Assembly (NCBI GenBank): GCA_027943245.1 | Contig: JANDJZ010000264.1 | Location: forward strand, 1 to 55,065 | Length of the DNA: 55,065 nucleotides | From: Acanthamoeba sp. SK_2022b | Lineage: Eukaryota; Discosea; Longamoebia; Acanthamoebidae | Reading direction: 5' to 3' | Part shown: positions 1 through 11,481 of the stretch, in pieces | Layout of the letters: each line of letters opens with the position of its first letter | Position numbering within the stretch: position 1 is the first letter of the stretch | Program-made: the position numbers and the translations under genes | Notes under the pieces: generated by a model | The model's database searches: none | What the model saw: only the letters and a program-made list of their open reading frames with translations | What the model was told of the DNA's origin: nothing

Positions 1-1065
1 CAGACCGAACTGAATGAGACTGGCAGAGTTGGTTCCGACGATGTGCTGCGCGGTGCCATCTACCGGGGCGAAGTTCGAGAAGCTTTGCGGAATCTGAGGG
101 CACCGTGAGAGCTCGCCTATGAACTGCTGTTAAAGCGTACATACCCCGGGACCAAGGGCGTGAATGACATATTGAGCTGAGTCGGGAGTGATGGGCCGAT
201 CGGTGGCGTCTGAGGTCACGAGCTCTCGTCGATACCTGAGCCACTTGTATCCATTGAGCTGTAACAAAAGGAGATTAGGGCTCAACAACGTCAATCGTCT
301 AATAGCTTAGTAGCTTAGGGCGGCACCGTGCCAAAGCCAATGGCGGTTAGACTTCCGACCGCGTCGAGTGCGGGCCTGTTCATGGCGGTACAGATGAGTG
401 AGTGCTCCCACACTACAACACATGGATGTTGGTGTTTGTACTGGCTCCTATTAGAAATTGTGTAATCACCCACACATCCGCCAAGCGCTGCGCAAGCGGC
501 CAGGTCGGACCCCACCCATCCCACCCACGCGTCGGATGTGTTGCCATTTCCACCTGCGTTGAGCGGTCTATCAGTGCCAGTTCGAAACCCGAAACAGAGA
601 CTACGCGTACCGCTCTGCATTAGGCCGTTTGCAGAAAGACCAACTCCCATCCACCCTGGAGCCTGTATTGGTTGTTGTGAGGTGCGGGGAGTACACAAGC
701 AAGAACACAACTCACCTTGGCAGCCACTCCTATCTCGATATGAGTGTCGATGATGGACCAATAGAGCCTACACCCCACACGTAACAGGTGGGTCCAGCAC
801 AACAAAAATTCGTTGGGGGCGACATGGCGAACCTGTAGTCATATTCGACACCGCCCACAGTATCCGTGAGCACCACACAAGAGTCAAAGTCGGTCTGGTT
901 CCACAGCGTGAAGTTACCCGCTGGTTTGCAGATCGCATCAAGTTGTTAGTTGGATCATCTGCTGTGGCAGAGCCGCAGAAAGGTCTTGTCACCTGATATT
1001 CCCCGAGGCAGGGCAACAAGGATAACACATGCGAATAGCACGAAGTTGACCAAGCGCTCGTGCAT
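1..1065 (-). CDS. Secreted/membrane DOMON-domain protein (3' partial)
   Basis: The gene was reconstructed from eight short exons on the minus strand: 993-1065, 833-920, 716-767, 611-662, 442-553, 327-375, 145-258 and 1-93 (open at the edge). All phases agree, giving 211 codons so far. Residues 1-24 (MHERLVNFVLFACVILVALP...) are a classic signal peptide. What follows is DOMON-like: an LYWSIIDTHIEIGV strand, the GWMGVGLSANGLM turn, DAWVGWV, then GDYTISNRSQPALDA, and a late LNGYKWLRYRREL strand. DOMON domains bind heme or sugars and usually sit outside the membrane in redox proteins. No stop is reached, so a downstream cytochrome b561 or membrane anchor may lie beyond the window. The neighbouring gene on the same strand is a DOMON-b561 protein, so the two may be tandem paralogues. 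Exon borders are inferred, but the domain pattern is strong. Confidence 0.72.
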
Positions 1066-1599
1066 CTCTTTGCTGCTTCGAGAGCGCCCAAACAAGAAAA
1101 CGGTACATAAAGCGGGAGTTGTACCTCATAGCTGTTTTGGTAAGGGCAGGTCCGCCACGTTACACCGCAGCAACGCCTAGGCATGTTCCTTTATATCTAA
1201 AAACCGCTCTCAGCACTCATAAAAGCGCGGTACCTCATTTGGTGGCCTTGGTGCTCCGCATACTGTGACCCCTTTCAAGGCAAATAGAACGGGTTAGTGG
1301 CAGCTCCTTCAAGGCGGGCCCACCGCGATCTCGTCCCTTGAAGAGCCCTTCCGCTGAGCCTCCCTCGTCCGCGGCGCGTAAATAAGTGTGAGAGGCACCA
1401 CACCATGCCAACGCATACCATACTGACAAAACACCGCAAACGAATAGACGACGACAGACAGGACAACACAACACGGACAGGGCATGTCGACCAACTGCTG
1501 CAACTCACAACTAACGGCCACGCTGAGGAGAATGACGACCCACCGGCACACACGTGGATCATCGGGAAACACAACGTTCTAAAACATAGGCGGCAGTTC
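1066..1599. other. Intergenic region between two minus-strand DOMON genes
   Basis: I found no exon-like open frame with family similarity here on either strand. The interval should hold the promoter of the DOMON gene that starts at 1065 and the 3' end of the DOMON-b561 gene that stops at 1600. Short open frames in it have no plausible splice context and are treated as chance. Confidence 0.5.
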
Positions 1600-3280
1600 C
1601 TATTGAAACTTGGTGCCAATGACGCAAGTGGAGTCGTAGCTGTCCTCTGGATCATTGATGTCCTGCCACACACGACACACCACGCGCGTGCGAGTCAGTC
1701 CAGTGGGCCCCGCGATAGCCCGTGACCCATCAGGTGTACCTTCTGACCAATGCCGACGGCGGTGGCGATCCAGAGACCGATGATGGCTGCGGCCAAGCCC
1801 ACCTGCAGGATCCACAGGCACACCTTCACCACCAACGGCGGTTGCTGCAACGAGTAGCGATAGTGGCATATGAGTCACTTGTCATTTTGCTCAAGCTCTG
1901 GCGGTTGGGAGCGAGCGAGTGGCTACCCTGGGGGCGCGCTTGTTCATCCACGGGATCTTGTTCTCTGGCGAGAAGTCCTTCATCTCCGTGCTCCTGTTAT
2001 CGTCGTCGTCGACCCGCTGGTAGGTGAAGCCCGGCCCGCCAAGCCACGAGCCCCACGGCGCGAACCATCGCAGCACCTCGTGCGCCAGGAACAGCGCGAT
2101 CATGCACGCAACGCTCACGCCGTAGGTCACCTGTGATCACGAAAGCGCGCGGGTGAGGCTGTGATTTGTGGGACGGGTGGGGAGGGGAGGGCTGTGCGAG
2201 GAGCAGCACGGGCGGGTGAGCTTCGGGAGCGTACCATGACGTAAGTGGGGACGCAGTAGAGGGCGAGGCCCAGGTAAATCTCAACGAGGCCCAGGAGGAC
2301 CAGCGCCTTGCCGAACCACGCGTGTGTGGTACCGATGAGGTAGGCCACCCAGTTCGGATCGCGATCTGTGTTCAAAATTAAAAACAATTAAAATCGGTTT
2401 TTTATATATCCAGAAATAATTGGCGCGGCGGGGCGCGGAGGTCGTGACGTACACTTCTTGAGGAAGAGCTCGCCGATGACACCGACGAGCGGCTGGAAGA
2501 AGGCGCAGATGAACATGATGATTCCGATGACCTCGTGCGCTGCATACAACAACAATGTTGTTTTGTGATCAACACAACTGCTACGGGCAGCAAACAAGTC
2601 CGCTGTTGAAAGTGCGCCAACTGTGCCAAAAATGCGGCAGTGCTTTTGGCTAAGCTGAGGAGGTGTTTGCTGCCTCCAACAGGCTCGAGGTAGTTGTGGA
2701 GAGGGGCACGCATACCTCCCTTGAAGTGATCGATGTTCTGATCGCTGACCCAGCTCACGATGAGGGCGAAGGCGATGAGGTTGACTACGAACGTGAGAAT
2801 GCCCAGGAAGCCGTGGAGGTGCACCCACACGTAGCCGTACAGGATCCACTTGCCCTGCGGCGTCTTGCAATACCTGATTTGTATGTGATGATTGTTGTTT
2901 GCGAGAGCGAATGTGGGAGGGCAGTCTGGGCCGAGAGTGAGAGGGGAGGAGGTCCTACCGAGCGATGAAGGCTCCAGCCACCGCGATCAGTCCCCAGGCG
3001 AACAGCATGAGTATGCCGTGGGCCTTGCGCTTGTCATCGGACGTGGCGACCGCCGACGTCTCTCCGGTCAAGAAGTTCACCGTCGCTAAGCCTCTCTGTA
3101 ACGTGTTACAGACCCACACAGCCAGAAGAGCTCTCAACGAATTGAAACGAGGAGAGAAAGAGATACGAAAGGAAATAGAGGAGAGCGCACGGTGTTGGAG
3201 GCATGTTGGCAAAAGTCGGGACAGTCGCGCTCGACTATCGACCGCTTGTTCGAGCCGTCGTAGGCCCACAACAGTTTCTG
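1600..3280 (-). CDS. DOMON-cytochrome b561 transmembrane oxidoreductase (5' partial)
   Basis: There are eight exons on the minus strand: 3191-3280, 2959-3095, 2716-2873, 2453-2539, 2235-2365, 1927-2130, 1740-1844 and 1600-1662. They join in phase to 324 visible residues. The first exon carries the end of a DOMON domain (KLLWAYDGSN), followed by the linker RGLATVNFLTGE that precedes the b561 core in this family. The core has the expected heme-ligand histidines: KRKAHG (His56), WVHLHG (His94/96), AAHEVIG (His130) and TTHAWFG (His172). About five b561 helices are visible. An extra C-terminal helix (WILQVGLAAAIIGLW, about 277-300) is followed by a short tail ending GTKFQ. The family moves electrons across membranes, typically from ascorbate to ferric iron or an apoplastic acceptor. 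The start and most of the DOMON domain are missing because the gene meets a (CA)n tract, beyond which an oppositely oriented gene begins. Confidence 0.85.
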
Positions 3281-3295
3281 CTCATGCGCCGTGTG

Positions 3296-3296
<1 letters not shown>

Positions 3297-3379
<83 letters not shown>
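3297..3379. repeat. (CA)n microsatellite
   Basis: An almost pure CA tract of about 83 bp separates the 5'-truncated DOMON-b561 gene (minus) from the 5'-truncated BTB gene (plus). The long Cys-Val or His-Thr open frames across it are artefacts of the dinucleotide repeat. Confidence 0.97.
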
Positions 3380-3384
<5 letters not shown>

Positions 3385-3416
3385 ACACTCATTGTGATGC
3401 GTAATGAATGGTGTAG

Positions 3417-3759
3417 GGCCATTCGGGAATATTGCTACACGGGTGATGTGGAGGAGATCACGGGCGACACGGCCGTCGACCTGCTTGGGGCCGCGTGCGC
3501 CTACACCTTGCCGCGACTCAAGATGATTGTGGAGTCGCTGCTGGGTTACTCGCTGGACGTGGACAACGTGGCCTGCCTCTACCCGGTGGCGGTCCTCTAT
3601 GAAGCCCAGGTGCTCGAGCGAGCCTGCGAGTACTTCATGGCACAGTTCCTCGCGCAGGTCAAGGCCACCGAGGCGTGGGCCGACCTTGATCCCGCGCTCA
3701 AGGCCAAGGTCGAAGAGCAGACGATCAAGTGGGGCCTCAAGAAGAGCGGCCGCAAGTAA
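3417..3759 (+). CDS. BTB/POZ-domain protein, C-terminal fragment (5' partial)
   Basis: A single exon follows an acceptor (gtgtag) just 3' of the CA tract and runs to TAA at 3757-3759. It encodes the last third of a BTB domain (AIREYCYTGDVEEI, then AVDLLGAACAYTLPRLK). A BACK-like helical extension follows (SLDVDNVACLYPVAVLYEA, ending KKSGRK). BTB domains dimerise and often recruit Cul3 ubiquitin ligases. The first roughly 60 residues of the domain are absent, and the sequence where they should be belongs to a gene on the other strand. Because of that, the fragment is probably the 3' end of a gene whose beginning lies elsewhere. The family call is firm; the partner and substrate are unknown. 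Confidence 0.75.
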
Positions 3760-3794
3760 AGCTCCACACGAATAGATATCGTTACCCATTTTTC

Positions 3795-3830
3795 TCCTTT
3801 AATTTTATTTTATTTTATTTGTTTATTTTG
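3795..3830. repeat. AT-rich (TTTTA)n stretch
   Basis: A short run of TTTTA-type repeats follows the BTB fragment's stop. It lies between that stop and the next gene's start and is probably part of a 3' UTR or spacer. Confidence 0.7.
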
Positions 3831-3918
3831 GTTGCCCCAAGATCACAACGTCGCGTGGTTCTGCATTGTTGGATCCGTTCGATTTTATCCTGAACACAAC
3901 GCACAGCGGCGAACCAAA

Positions 3919-6900
3919 ATGCCCAAGGACAAGGTGAAGATAAAGTACGAGATTACGGTGAAGAAAATCACTAAACTTCCCGAAAAGCTCAATGGAAGCA
4001 CCATCTTCATCCTGTGGAGGCGCGGCTCGCGCAAGAACCAAGGACTTACCAAACGAGCACTTGTACGCCCCTTGCGCCATTTTCCATTGCGCCACTGAAT
4101 CAAGAGATCAATGTTGTTTGCACTTGAAATCTGTAATATTTATTTCTTATATTTCAGGAGAATAATTGGTCAGTCCTTGGTTCAAGAACCTGGCTGTAAC
4201 TTGAGTTATTTCATTTAGTTTTATTTTTCGATTTATTTATTTAGTTCGTTTCTGCTGAAGACTGACCAGGGGCGCCTATGTTCATCAGGCGCGAGACTGC
4301 TTGGCAACGTGGGAAGAGAAGATCGTGTTCACGTGCTCCCTCACGCGCGAGTCTGAGGGCGAAGACTTTGACGCCCGCGGTATCTCCTTCAGCTTGAAAG
4401 AGGTGAGCACCTTACATCATCTCCACCATCATCGGCTTCCCCATGACCATCCTCACCACAACAAAATATACTATCCGTAATCTGGCCATTTCCAGGACGT
4501 CATTGGCAAGCGCAAGCAGGACAAGACCCACTCGAGCACCAAGCTCAACCTCGCCGAGTACACCAACGAAGACGGGACCGATCAGATCACCTTGCCGCTC
4601 AAGTTCAAGAAGTCCAAGGACACGTCCACTCTCGTCGTACGTAAATCACAGCAGCAACGCCATTTTGTGCTGCGCGTGCGAAACGCGACGTCTCACACGC
4701 TTACGCTTCTCGTTCATCCTTACAGTTGACCATCAAGACGGAGTGGCTCAAATTCAACGACAAGATCCTCAAGAAGCAGTACGGAAGCTCGCAAGCTGTT
4801 CCCCCTCCTGGCCATGTATTCACACAACGCAACACACAACAACACAACACAAAACAACACAACACAACACAACACAACAACACACAATTAGGGTGGACAA
4901 GGACAGCTCGGGCAAGGTTCTGGAACTGGAGAGCGGCTCGTTTGAAGCCGAAACTGACCCCAACATGTCCGAAACGGAAAACTCCGACAGCGTAGGCGCC
5001 CTCCGCCCTCTCCCTCAATCTGCCGCCAACCTTTGCTCACCACGACACGACACACAGGAGGGCGAGGGTGAGGCGTTCTCTGAGGCCGAGGACGACGATG
5101 ACGAGGACGGCGATGGTGGCGGAGGTGGCGGAGGCGGAGGCGATGGGGCCAAGAAGAAGCTGGCTCGGCTCGAGCAGGAGGTCTACGAGCGGGGCAAGAT
5201 GATACGACAGCGCGAGGAGGCCCTCGACAAGCTTAAGACCAAGGTGGCCAAGCTCAAGCAGGAGCGCGCGCAGACGAACGACCTCCATAAGGAGGTCGAG
5301 CGACTGCGTCAGGAGAGGAGCGACGCCGAGCGCGCGCGGGCCGAGGCCGAGGCCCACCTGCAGACCGTCACCGGCCAGCTGGCGGCCTTCCGCGAGGGCA
5401 AGGCCGAGTCAGACGTCATCCAGCAGCAGGAGGACGAGCTGCGCAAGCTGCGGCAGGAGCTCATCGAAGCCCGACAGCGCGGCGAGCAGGCCGCTGCGGC
5501 GGGGGAGGACGCCAAGGCCCGCGAGAGGGAGCTCGACGCCCTGCGGCTCGAAGTCACCAAGCTCAAGCACGAGCTCGAGGAGAAGGACTGGAGCCTCTCC
5601 GTACAGAGGCGCCGGCGCGGCGGCGGCGACGACAGCTCCGACGATGACGACGAAGTCGCGATGAAGCGGTCAAAGTCGGCCGAGGGCGCGGGCAAGGACA
5701 AGCTGGCGGCGCTCAAGAACGAGATCGAGACGTTCAAGCAGCAGCGGGACGAGCTCAACTTCCTGATCACGGGCTTCTACCACGAGAACCAGCTCAACTT
5801 CACCGACGACAAGGCCCCCGTGCCAGCCGACCGGGCGCTGCGGGTGTTTACCAAGTGGAAGGTGTTCGAGAAGGGGGCCGAGCGCGCCGACTTCCTTAAC
5901 TATCTGGTCGACGCGATCGACGCCGGCTCGAAGCGAACGGACAAGATGATGACCGGCTACTGGCTCGCGATCGCGACCTACATCTACCGCGCCCTGCGTG
6001 CTGAGTTCGGATACAACCACGCGGTGGCATCCAAGGCCGGCAAGGCCAGTGTCATCGGCGACTTTGCCGCGCGCCTTCAGATCGCCATCGCCGCCATATT
6101 CGAGCGGCTCCTGACCAGCCTCTACACTGTGCGCCTGCGCCCCTCCCGCATAAGCCAGCCCTTTGGAGAGCGCTGACCTCGCCCGTCTCTGTGTGGTGGA
6201 CCAAATAGGAACTGGCGACCGTCTTGAGCATCGCCGTCTTGGAGCAGCCCTCGGCCCTGAGCAGTGCCACGTACGCAAGCACCTTCATGGTTCTAATATT
6301 TATAGAAATAATGATTACTATAATCAGTGTATGTCATCATTACGTAAATAATTTATTTTATAAATAATTAATAAATTGTACTGGGTGTGGCGAACAGGAA
6401 ATGCACGCTCCATTCAACCCAGGAGACTCTGCTGCCCATCCTCGACAGCTACCTCACGGTCTTCACCGAGAACAACATTCCAGCCCAGCTCATGAAGCAA
6501 TTCTTCTCCCAGGCCTTCTACTTCATCAACTTCACGCTCTTCAACACACTGTACGAAACGCGCAACAGCAACAGCAATGCCCGCTCTTGTCTTCATGTTC
6601 TCAACCGTGTTCTCGCCTTTCCTCTCCCCCCCCGGACGTGCAGGCTGAACACAAAGCGCATGTGTACGTGCTCCAACGGCTTCCAGATCAAGCTCGAGCT
6701 ATCGCAGCTTGAGCAGTGGATCAGCAAGACGCTCCAGATTCCCGAAATCAAGTACGCCCCCCCCTAGCAAACCATGAGCAACGAGCGGGCTTGTGTGCTT
6801 GTGTGCGTGCGCGCTGCTGCTATGATGTGGATGTTGAGCGGTGATGTGTGTGAACAGGAGCCAGTTGGACATCATGGCGCAGGCGGCCAACGTATTGGTG

Positions 6901-7290
6901 ATGGACAAAGTATATACGTCTCAACGACACGAGCCAAGAGTATTCCTTCACTACCGTAGGATTGCCGAACCATGCTAACCACGCACATTACACCAGAACG
7001 TGATCCTCGAGGGCGACATGCTGAAGCAGATCTGTCCGCTCCTCACCGCCAAACAGATCAAGCGCCTGCTGGAGCTCTTCACGCCAGACCAGTACGCCGC
7101 CGGCGCCCTTCGACAAGCTTGCTCACGCGCCCACACGCCTAACTGTCGTGTCGTTCGTTTATACAGGCTGTCGCCTACTCCTGTGCCGGCAGAGGTGTTC
7201 GCCAAGCTCAAGAAGGCATCGGAGGGCGACAACAGGCCGCTGGAGACGGCGCCCACCAAGATGGTCGACCCTCTGTCCTACGACTTCTAA
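3919..7290 (+). CDS. NT-C2, coiled-coil and dilute (DIL) domain protein
   Basis: Twelve exons (3919-4062, 4289-4402, 4496-4636, 4726-4778, 4892-4991, 5058-6128, 6209-6270, 6398-6550, 6644-6751, 6858-6909, 6997-7091, 7167-7290) join in phase to 738 residues. Residues 1 to about 155 form an NT-C2 domain (VKIKYEITVKKITKLP, WRRGSRKNQGLTKRAL, ATWEEKIVF, KLNLAEY), a lipid-binding C2 variant seen in EHBP1/EEIG1-type proteins. An acidic and Gly-rich linker and a long heptad-rich coiled coil (about 215-390) follow. The C-terminal 330 residues are a dilute domain with the diagnostic QFFSQAFYFINFTLFNTLL and CTCSNGFQIKLELSQLE motifs, as in the cargo-binding tail of class V myosins. No motor domain is present, so a role as a membrane- or cargo-linked adaptor is inferred. 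Most donors here begin GTACG. Confidence 0.88.
4825..4887. repeat. Intronic (AACAC)n-type repeat
   Basis: A degenerate AACAC/CAACA run fills most of the intron between 4779 and 4891 of the NT-C2/dilute gene, with the C/A-rich strand on the sense side. Confidence 0.85.
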
Positions 7291-7506
7291 GTGGCCACCC
7301 ACGCCCTGTGCTGTTATTTAAATTGTGACAAAAAGCAACTGCGTTCACGCCAATCGGCCACAGTCCCTATGCCAGAAGGCGTGGCACCAGCAAAGTGGCG
7401 AGGTGGTTGTTGCTCCCACCCAAACTCTTCGGCGAACTGGAAGGGCAGGGGGCGAGAACGCGAACGAAAAAGAACCAGCTTTCAATTTTTCCAACTCAAA
7501 CGAAAG

Positions 7507-9452
7507 ATGCACCGCTTTATCGCCCAACCCATCGTATCCAATGATTTGGGTGGTCCCGAAGCACTGCGTGAGCTTCTATTGACGCTTTCCCAGCTCGAAA
7601 CGACGGTTAATAAGGTAGGTCCTGTAGGCCAAAACATTTGCAAGGGGTGCAAAGGCTAAACAGCTTTGCAGGTGCTGTCTCAGATTAGTGGCCGTGTGGA
7701 AGAGGAAAGGCAGAAGGTGGACGCCGTGGGTGTACGCTTGGATTCGTGCCGCGGTCGCCTGCAAGGTCTTGCACGTGAGCGCTGCAGCAAGGCTACTGTC
7801 ATCACGTATTCTTACCTCCCATCTTCATGACTGCATGCTCGCAGCTGCGCTTACTGCATCTTCGTGCAGGTCGCCCAGCCGCTACCCTGCCCCTAAGCAG
7901 TTGCCTGAGCGTGAGGTCATCTTCAGCGACTCCGTCTGCCCTGTATCGGGTACGTGAACATCTCTGCCCAGCCTGGCACAAGGCAAACGTAGCCTCATGA
8001 GCCCTCGGGTTCACAGAAGTGCATGCGCCTGCGACGGGCAGCGCATCCGCCAAGAAGGCCGCACATCCCCTCTTTGTGGCCGATTCCTTCTCGCTGGACG
8101 ACGCGATCGGGATATGCTTTGACAAGGACTACCCGCTTGCCAAGGTAGCCTGGCCCATTGAGCGAAGCCATGAACTCTCGCCTGACGAACTCGGGGGTTA
8201 CAGAAATCACCAACGCTGTCCGATGATGTCAGAGAGGACGTGGCGCGGCTGCGCGGCCTGACATCGGTGGGCGATCTGGTTATCTTCAGCCCGAGCCGCC
8301 AGAACCGCGGCTGTGCTGGCTTCAAAAAGTCGCAGTCCAGCATCGACCAGAAGCTGGGCGTCGCCCCTGCGACCATCTCCGGTGACTTGGCTTGGGTTCG
8401 TCCGCCTGAGGCCTCGTTCACACGGCTCAATTGTTGAGTCTTGACCGTTCCATGCTGTATTCGTTTTTAGGACGTGAACGCTCAACGGGTCGATCTGCGC
8501 CACCATCCTGTGATGGCGCCCATCCGGCTGCGTCTGCCACGCAACCTGCCCGGCCTCTCCACGGTCGCGCTGGACATCGCCTTCGTCGACCAGGAACCTG
8601 TGGCGGGCGACGTTGAGGAGCTTCCTCTGCCCGAGTTCGCCGACGACAAGTACTTCCCTTCTCAAGTCGTGAGGCCGCCGGTGGAGCAAGGCGATGGCGG
8701 CCCGCAGCAGCAGTCAGTTGGCGGTGTGGCCAGCGACGTTGATGCTTTTCCCGAGCGCTTCTGCGGCCAAGCCGACGCTGCTGGCCTCGAGCCAGGAGAT
8801 GGGCCCAGCCTTGTGGACCCCGTTCTCGCCATGGTGGAGCAACTGCCCGAGTTTGACCTCGCCGTGGCCTCAAGCACGGCCGATGAAGCCATTGGGGGAG
8901 CTGACCCCGGTCCGCTTCCGGATAATCGCGAACGCCCTGCCCAGCCGTGGGCGTGCAGCATGATGCTGCTGGGCGACCCTCAAGTACGCGTCCGGCACTA
9001 TACGACGTGTTGCCTTGTTGTGTCACTCACCTTCCTGGCGTGTGATCTGCAAACGCCAGCAGCCCGTGCCCGAGGTGCCGGCGGGCCCTTCATTCTGGAG
9101 CGAGTTGGCTGAAAAGAGCGCAGCCAGGGAGCAGCGCAGATTGACGAGCGAGCCCATCGCTCCCCCCAACGCGGCCGCTGGGGCGAGCCCGGCGACTGAT
9201 GGTGAAGTGACGAGTGACCGGGCTGTTGGGAGCGAGGGAGCACAGCCGCTCGACGACATCGACGATGGTCAGATGCACGGATCGGTGGCCGACATCCTGA
9301 AGAGGGAGTTTGTTAAGCGCGGCTTCGACGTTGCCAACGGGAGGACGGTGGCAAATGAGGACGACGAAGACGAAGACGAGGAAGAGTGGGAAGCCAAGGA
9401 TGAAGAGTGGTGGCAGTACGAGGTCGACCAGGCCGTAGGCAGCTCGTTCTAA
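7507..9452 (+). CDS. WASH complex subunit 1-like actin nucleation promoter
   Basis: Seven exons (7507-7614, 7672-7805, 7870-7949, 8017-8144, 8204-8395, 8471-8983, 9060-9452) join to 515 residues. The N-terminus matches the WASH homology domain 1. It has a short MHRFIAQPIV start, an amphipathic helix with LSQISGRVEEERQKVDAVG, the SKATVIT turn, and then the hallmark RYPAPKQLPEREVIF. WASH activates Arp2/3 on endosomes and lysosomes, where in amoebae it drives recycling and vesicle neutralisation. The middle is low in recognisable domains, and I see no poly-proline stretch. The C-terminus has MHGSVADILKREFVKRGFDV, a possible degenerate WH2, then a very acidic tract with tryptophans (DEEEWEAKDEEWW) like an Arp2/3-binding acidic tail. 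About 12 further residues follow. The junction 8395/8471 uses a weak donor (gttcgt) and is the least certain. Confidence 0.72.
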
Positions 9453-9548
9453 AGCTAGGCAGTCTGTCCGGGTTTGCCCGGGCAACAAGTTGGAAAAGGT
9501 CATTTCTTTTGTGTTCTGTTTCTTGTTGATGTGAGCCCACCGGACGAG

Positions 9549-11481
9549 ATGGGGAGTGATGCGGGTATTGAGGCGATGGGTACGGGAAGGGACAGTGGCC
9601 GGTTGGCTCCCCTAACTGCACGATCCGTATTGATGGGGCAGGGCCTCTTCCCGTTCGTGCCGGGGGTCTTCTTCTTCATCATCTCGGGCACGATGGCGTG
9701 CATCAACCCGTTCCTTCCGCTCTTCTACGAGTCGAAGGGATTGGACAAGTGGCAGATTGGGATGATCGCCGGCACGTTGCCGTTCATCTCGTTCGTGGCT
9801 GGCCCGTGCTGGGGTTTCCTTGCTGACCGAACAAGACGGCACAAGGCCATCATCAACTGCCTCGCGCAGGCGTCGGTCCTCCTTATCGTCTTGCTTTCGT
9901 TCACCACCAACTGGCTCTCGGCAGCTCCCAACGGTGTCCTCTTCTTCGTAATCTTGATGATTATGTCGATGAATGCCGTGTGCACGTCGCCCATTACGCC
10001 CCTCGTCAATACTTGCGCCCTCTACTACCTCGGTCCTCACAACAAACATGAGTTTGGACGCCATAGGTACCACTCTCGCTCCGCACACGACCTTGCAAGA
10101 ACTCGCCATCCACAGTCCCTGACGCGACCCTGCCAGGCTGTGGGGTGCCGTGGCGTGGGGCATCGTGGCCCTGCTCCTGGGCTACGTCCTGTCGCTCAAC
10201 GGCAACGAGTCGTCTTCCTCGATGTGGGCCTACAACATCTACGGTTACTTCCTGGGCATGCTGTGCTTCGTGCTTGCCCTCTACTTCTCCGACGTGCCCA
10301 TCCCGGACAAGCGCAAGAAGGCCACCAGCACCACCGGTGGCGCCGCCACGCATGACCGCCAGCCGTCCGTCAACGGCGACGGCCTCCAAGATGAAGTGGT
10401 GCATGTAGTGGACCACCAGAAGGACGGCGACGTGCTGGAGCTCGGGACCGGGGACGACAGCGGGGCTACGCCCAGCGACGCTGTCGCGGAGCGGACCCTC
10501 CTGCAGGAGATCCGGCTCTTGCTGTCGTCGCCCAAGGTCTGCTGCTACCTGCTCACCGTGTTCATCATGGGCATGGGCGCGACGCTCATCGGCAGCTTCC
10601 TCTTCCTGTTTCTGCAAGACCTCGGCGGTACGCCCACGGTCATGGCCCCCTGCTTGCGGTTCGCGCTCGCACTCACCGGGCTTTGTTGTCCTTGCTGCTC
10701 AGGCGATCCGTTTCTCGCGGGTATCACGCTCGCCTGCACCGTCTCCACCGAGATTCCGTTCTTCTTCTTTGCCGGCCGGCTCATCAAGGCCGTGGGCGTG
10801 CACGTACTCATCCTTACTGCCATGGTAAGGCGCCTCACTCAACACACACACAACACAACACAACACACGTTAGCTGCCACTGATACATGCGGCCCACGAC
10901 TCTGGCTCATGATAGTGGGCCTTCAATAACCCTCTCCACTCACTGGTATCCACATAGGCAGCCTATGTCGTCCGCTCACTGGGCTACGCCATGCTGACCT
11001 CGGCGTGGTGGGTGCTGCCCCTCGAGTTCCTGCACGGCCTGACCTTTGGTGCCATGTGGGCCGCCGGTGTGCAGCACACTTCGAACATCGCCCCTCGTTC
11101 CCTCGAGGCCACCGCGCAGACCGTGTTCGCTGGCCTCTACAACGGTAGCTCTCAGCACACCACGCATGGGCCACCAAGACACGTCACGACTGTCGTCTCA
11201 TCGGTTCGTAAATTGCAGGATTGGGCGGCTTCGTGGGCGCCACGGTCGGCGGGTGGGTGTATCAAACGTACGGGCCGCGAGCGATGTTCGGCGGCATGGG
11301 CGCGATCGTGTGCGTCACCATGGTGGTCTTCTTCCTCAGCGACCGAGAGAGTGCCGGTCGCGAGCTACGCGACACGGTCGGCCGGTGGTGGCGCAACCGC
11401 CAGGAGCGGAGGTCGGCCCAAAGCGCCGAGGACACGAACCAAGCCGAGTACAGCCGGCTGGCACTGGACGTCGACTCGTGA
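9549..11481 (+). CDS. MFSD6-like major facilitator superfamily transporter
   Basis: Five exons (9549-10066, 10137-10627, 10703-10824, 10958-11144, 11219-11481) join to 526 residues with a cytosolic start MGSDAGIEAM. About twelve membrane segments are visible. The first half contains PFLPLFYESKGLDKWQIG and GFLADRTRRHKA, the MFS_1-like pattern with the loop 2-3 DRxxRR motif. A polar loop of about 85 residues splits the two six-helix halves. The second half includes WWVLPLEFLHGLTFGAMWA and GLGGFVGATVGGWVYQTYG, typical of the MFSD6 and bacterial nucleoside/sugar-symporter-like group. The substrate cannot be predicted. The first in-frame ATG after the previous gene's stop was chosen; a further ATG 12 codons later is possible. 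Confidence 0.83.

Noticed and set aside
3134..3397. Open frames with long Cys-Val or His-Thr runs
   Set aside because: They simply translate the CA microsatellite; no domain, start context or splice support. The same applies to similar frames near 19,130-19,330, 21,550-21,600, 24,526-24,895 and 43,660-43,900.
5309..5770. Long minus-strand Ser-rich frame under the NT-C2/dilute gene
   Set aside because: It is the complement of Glu/Lys/Arg-rich coiled-coil codons on the plus strand and has no independent features.
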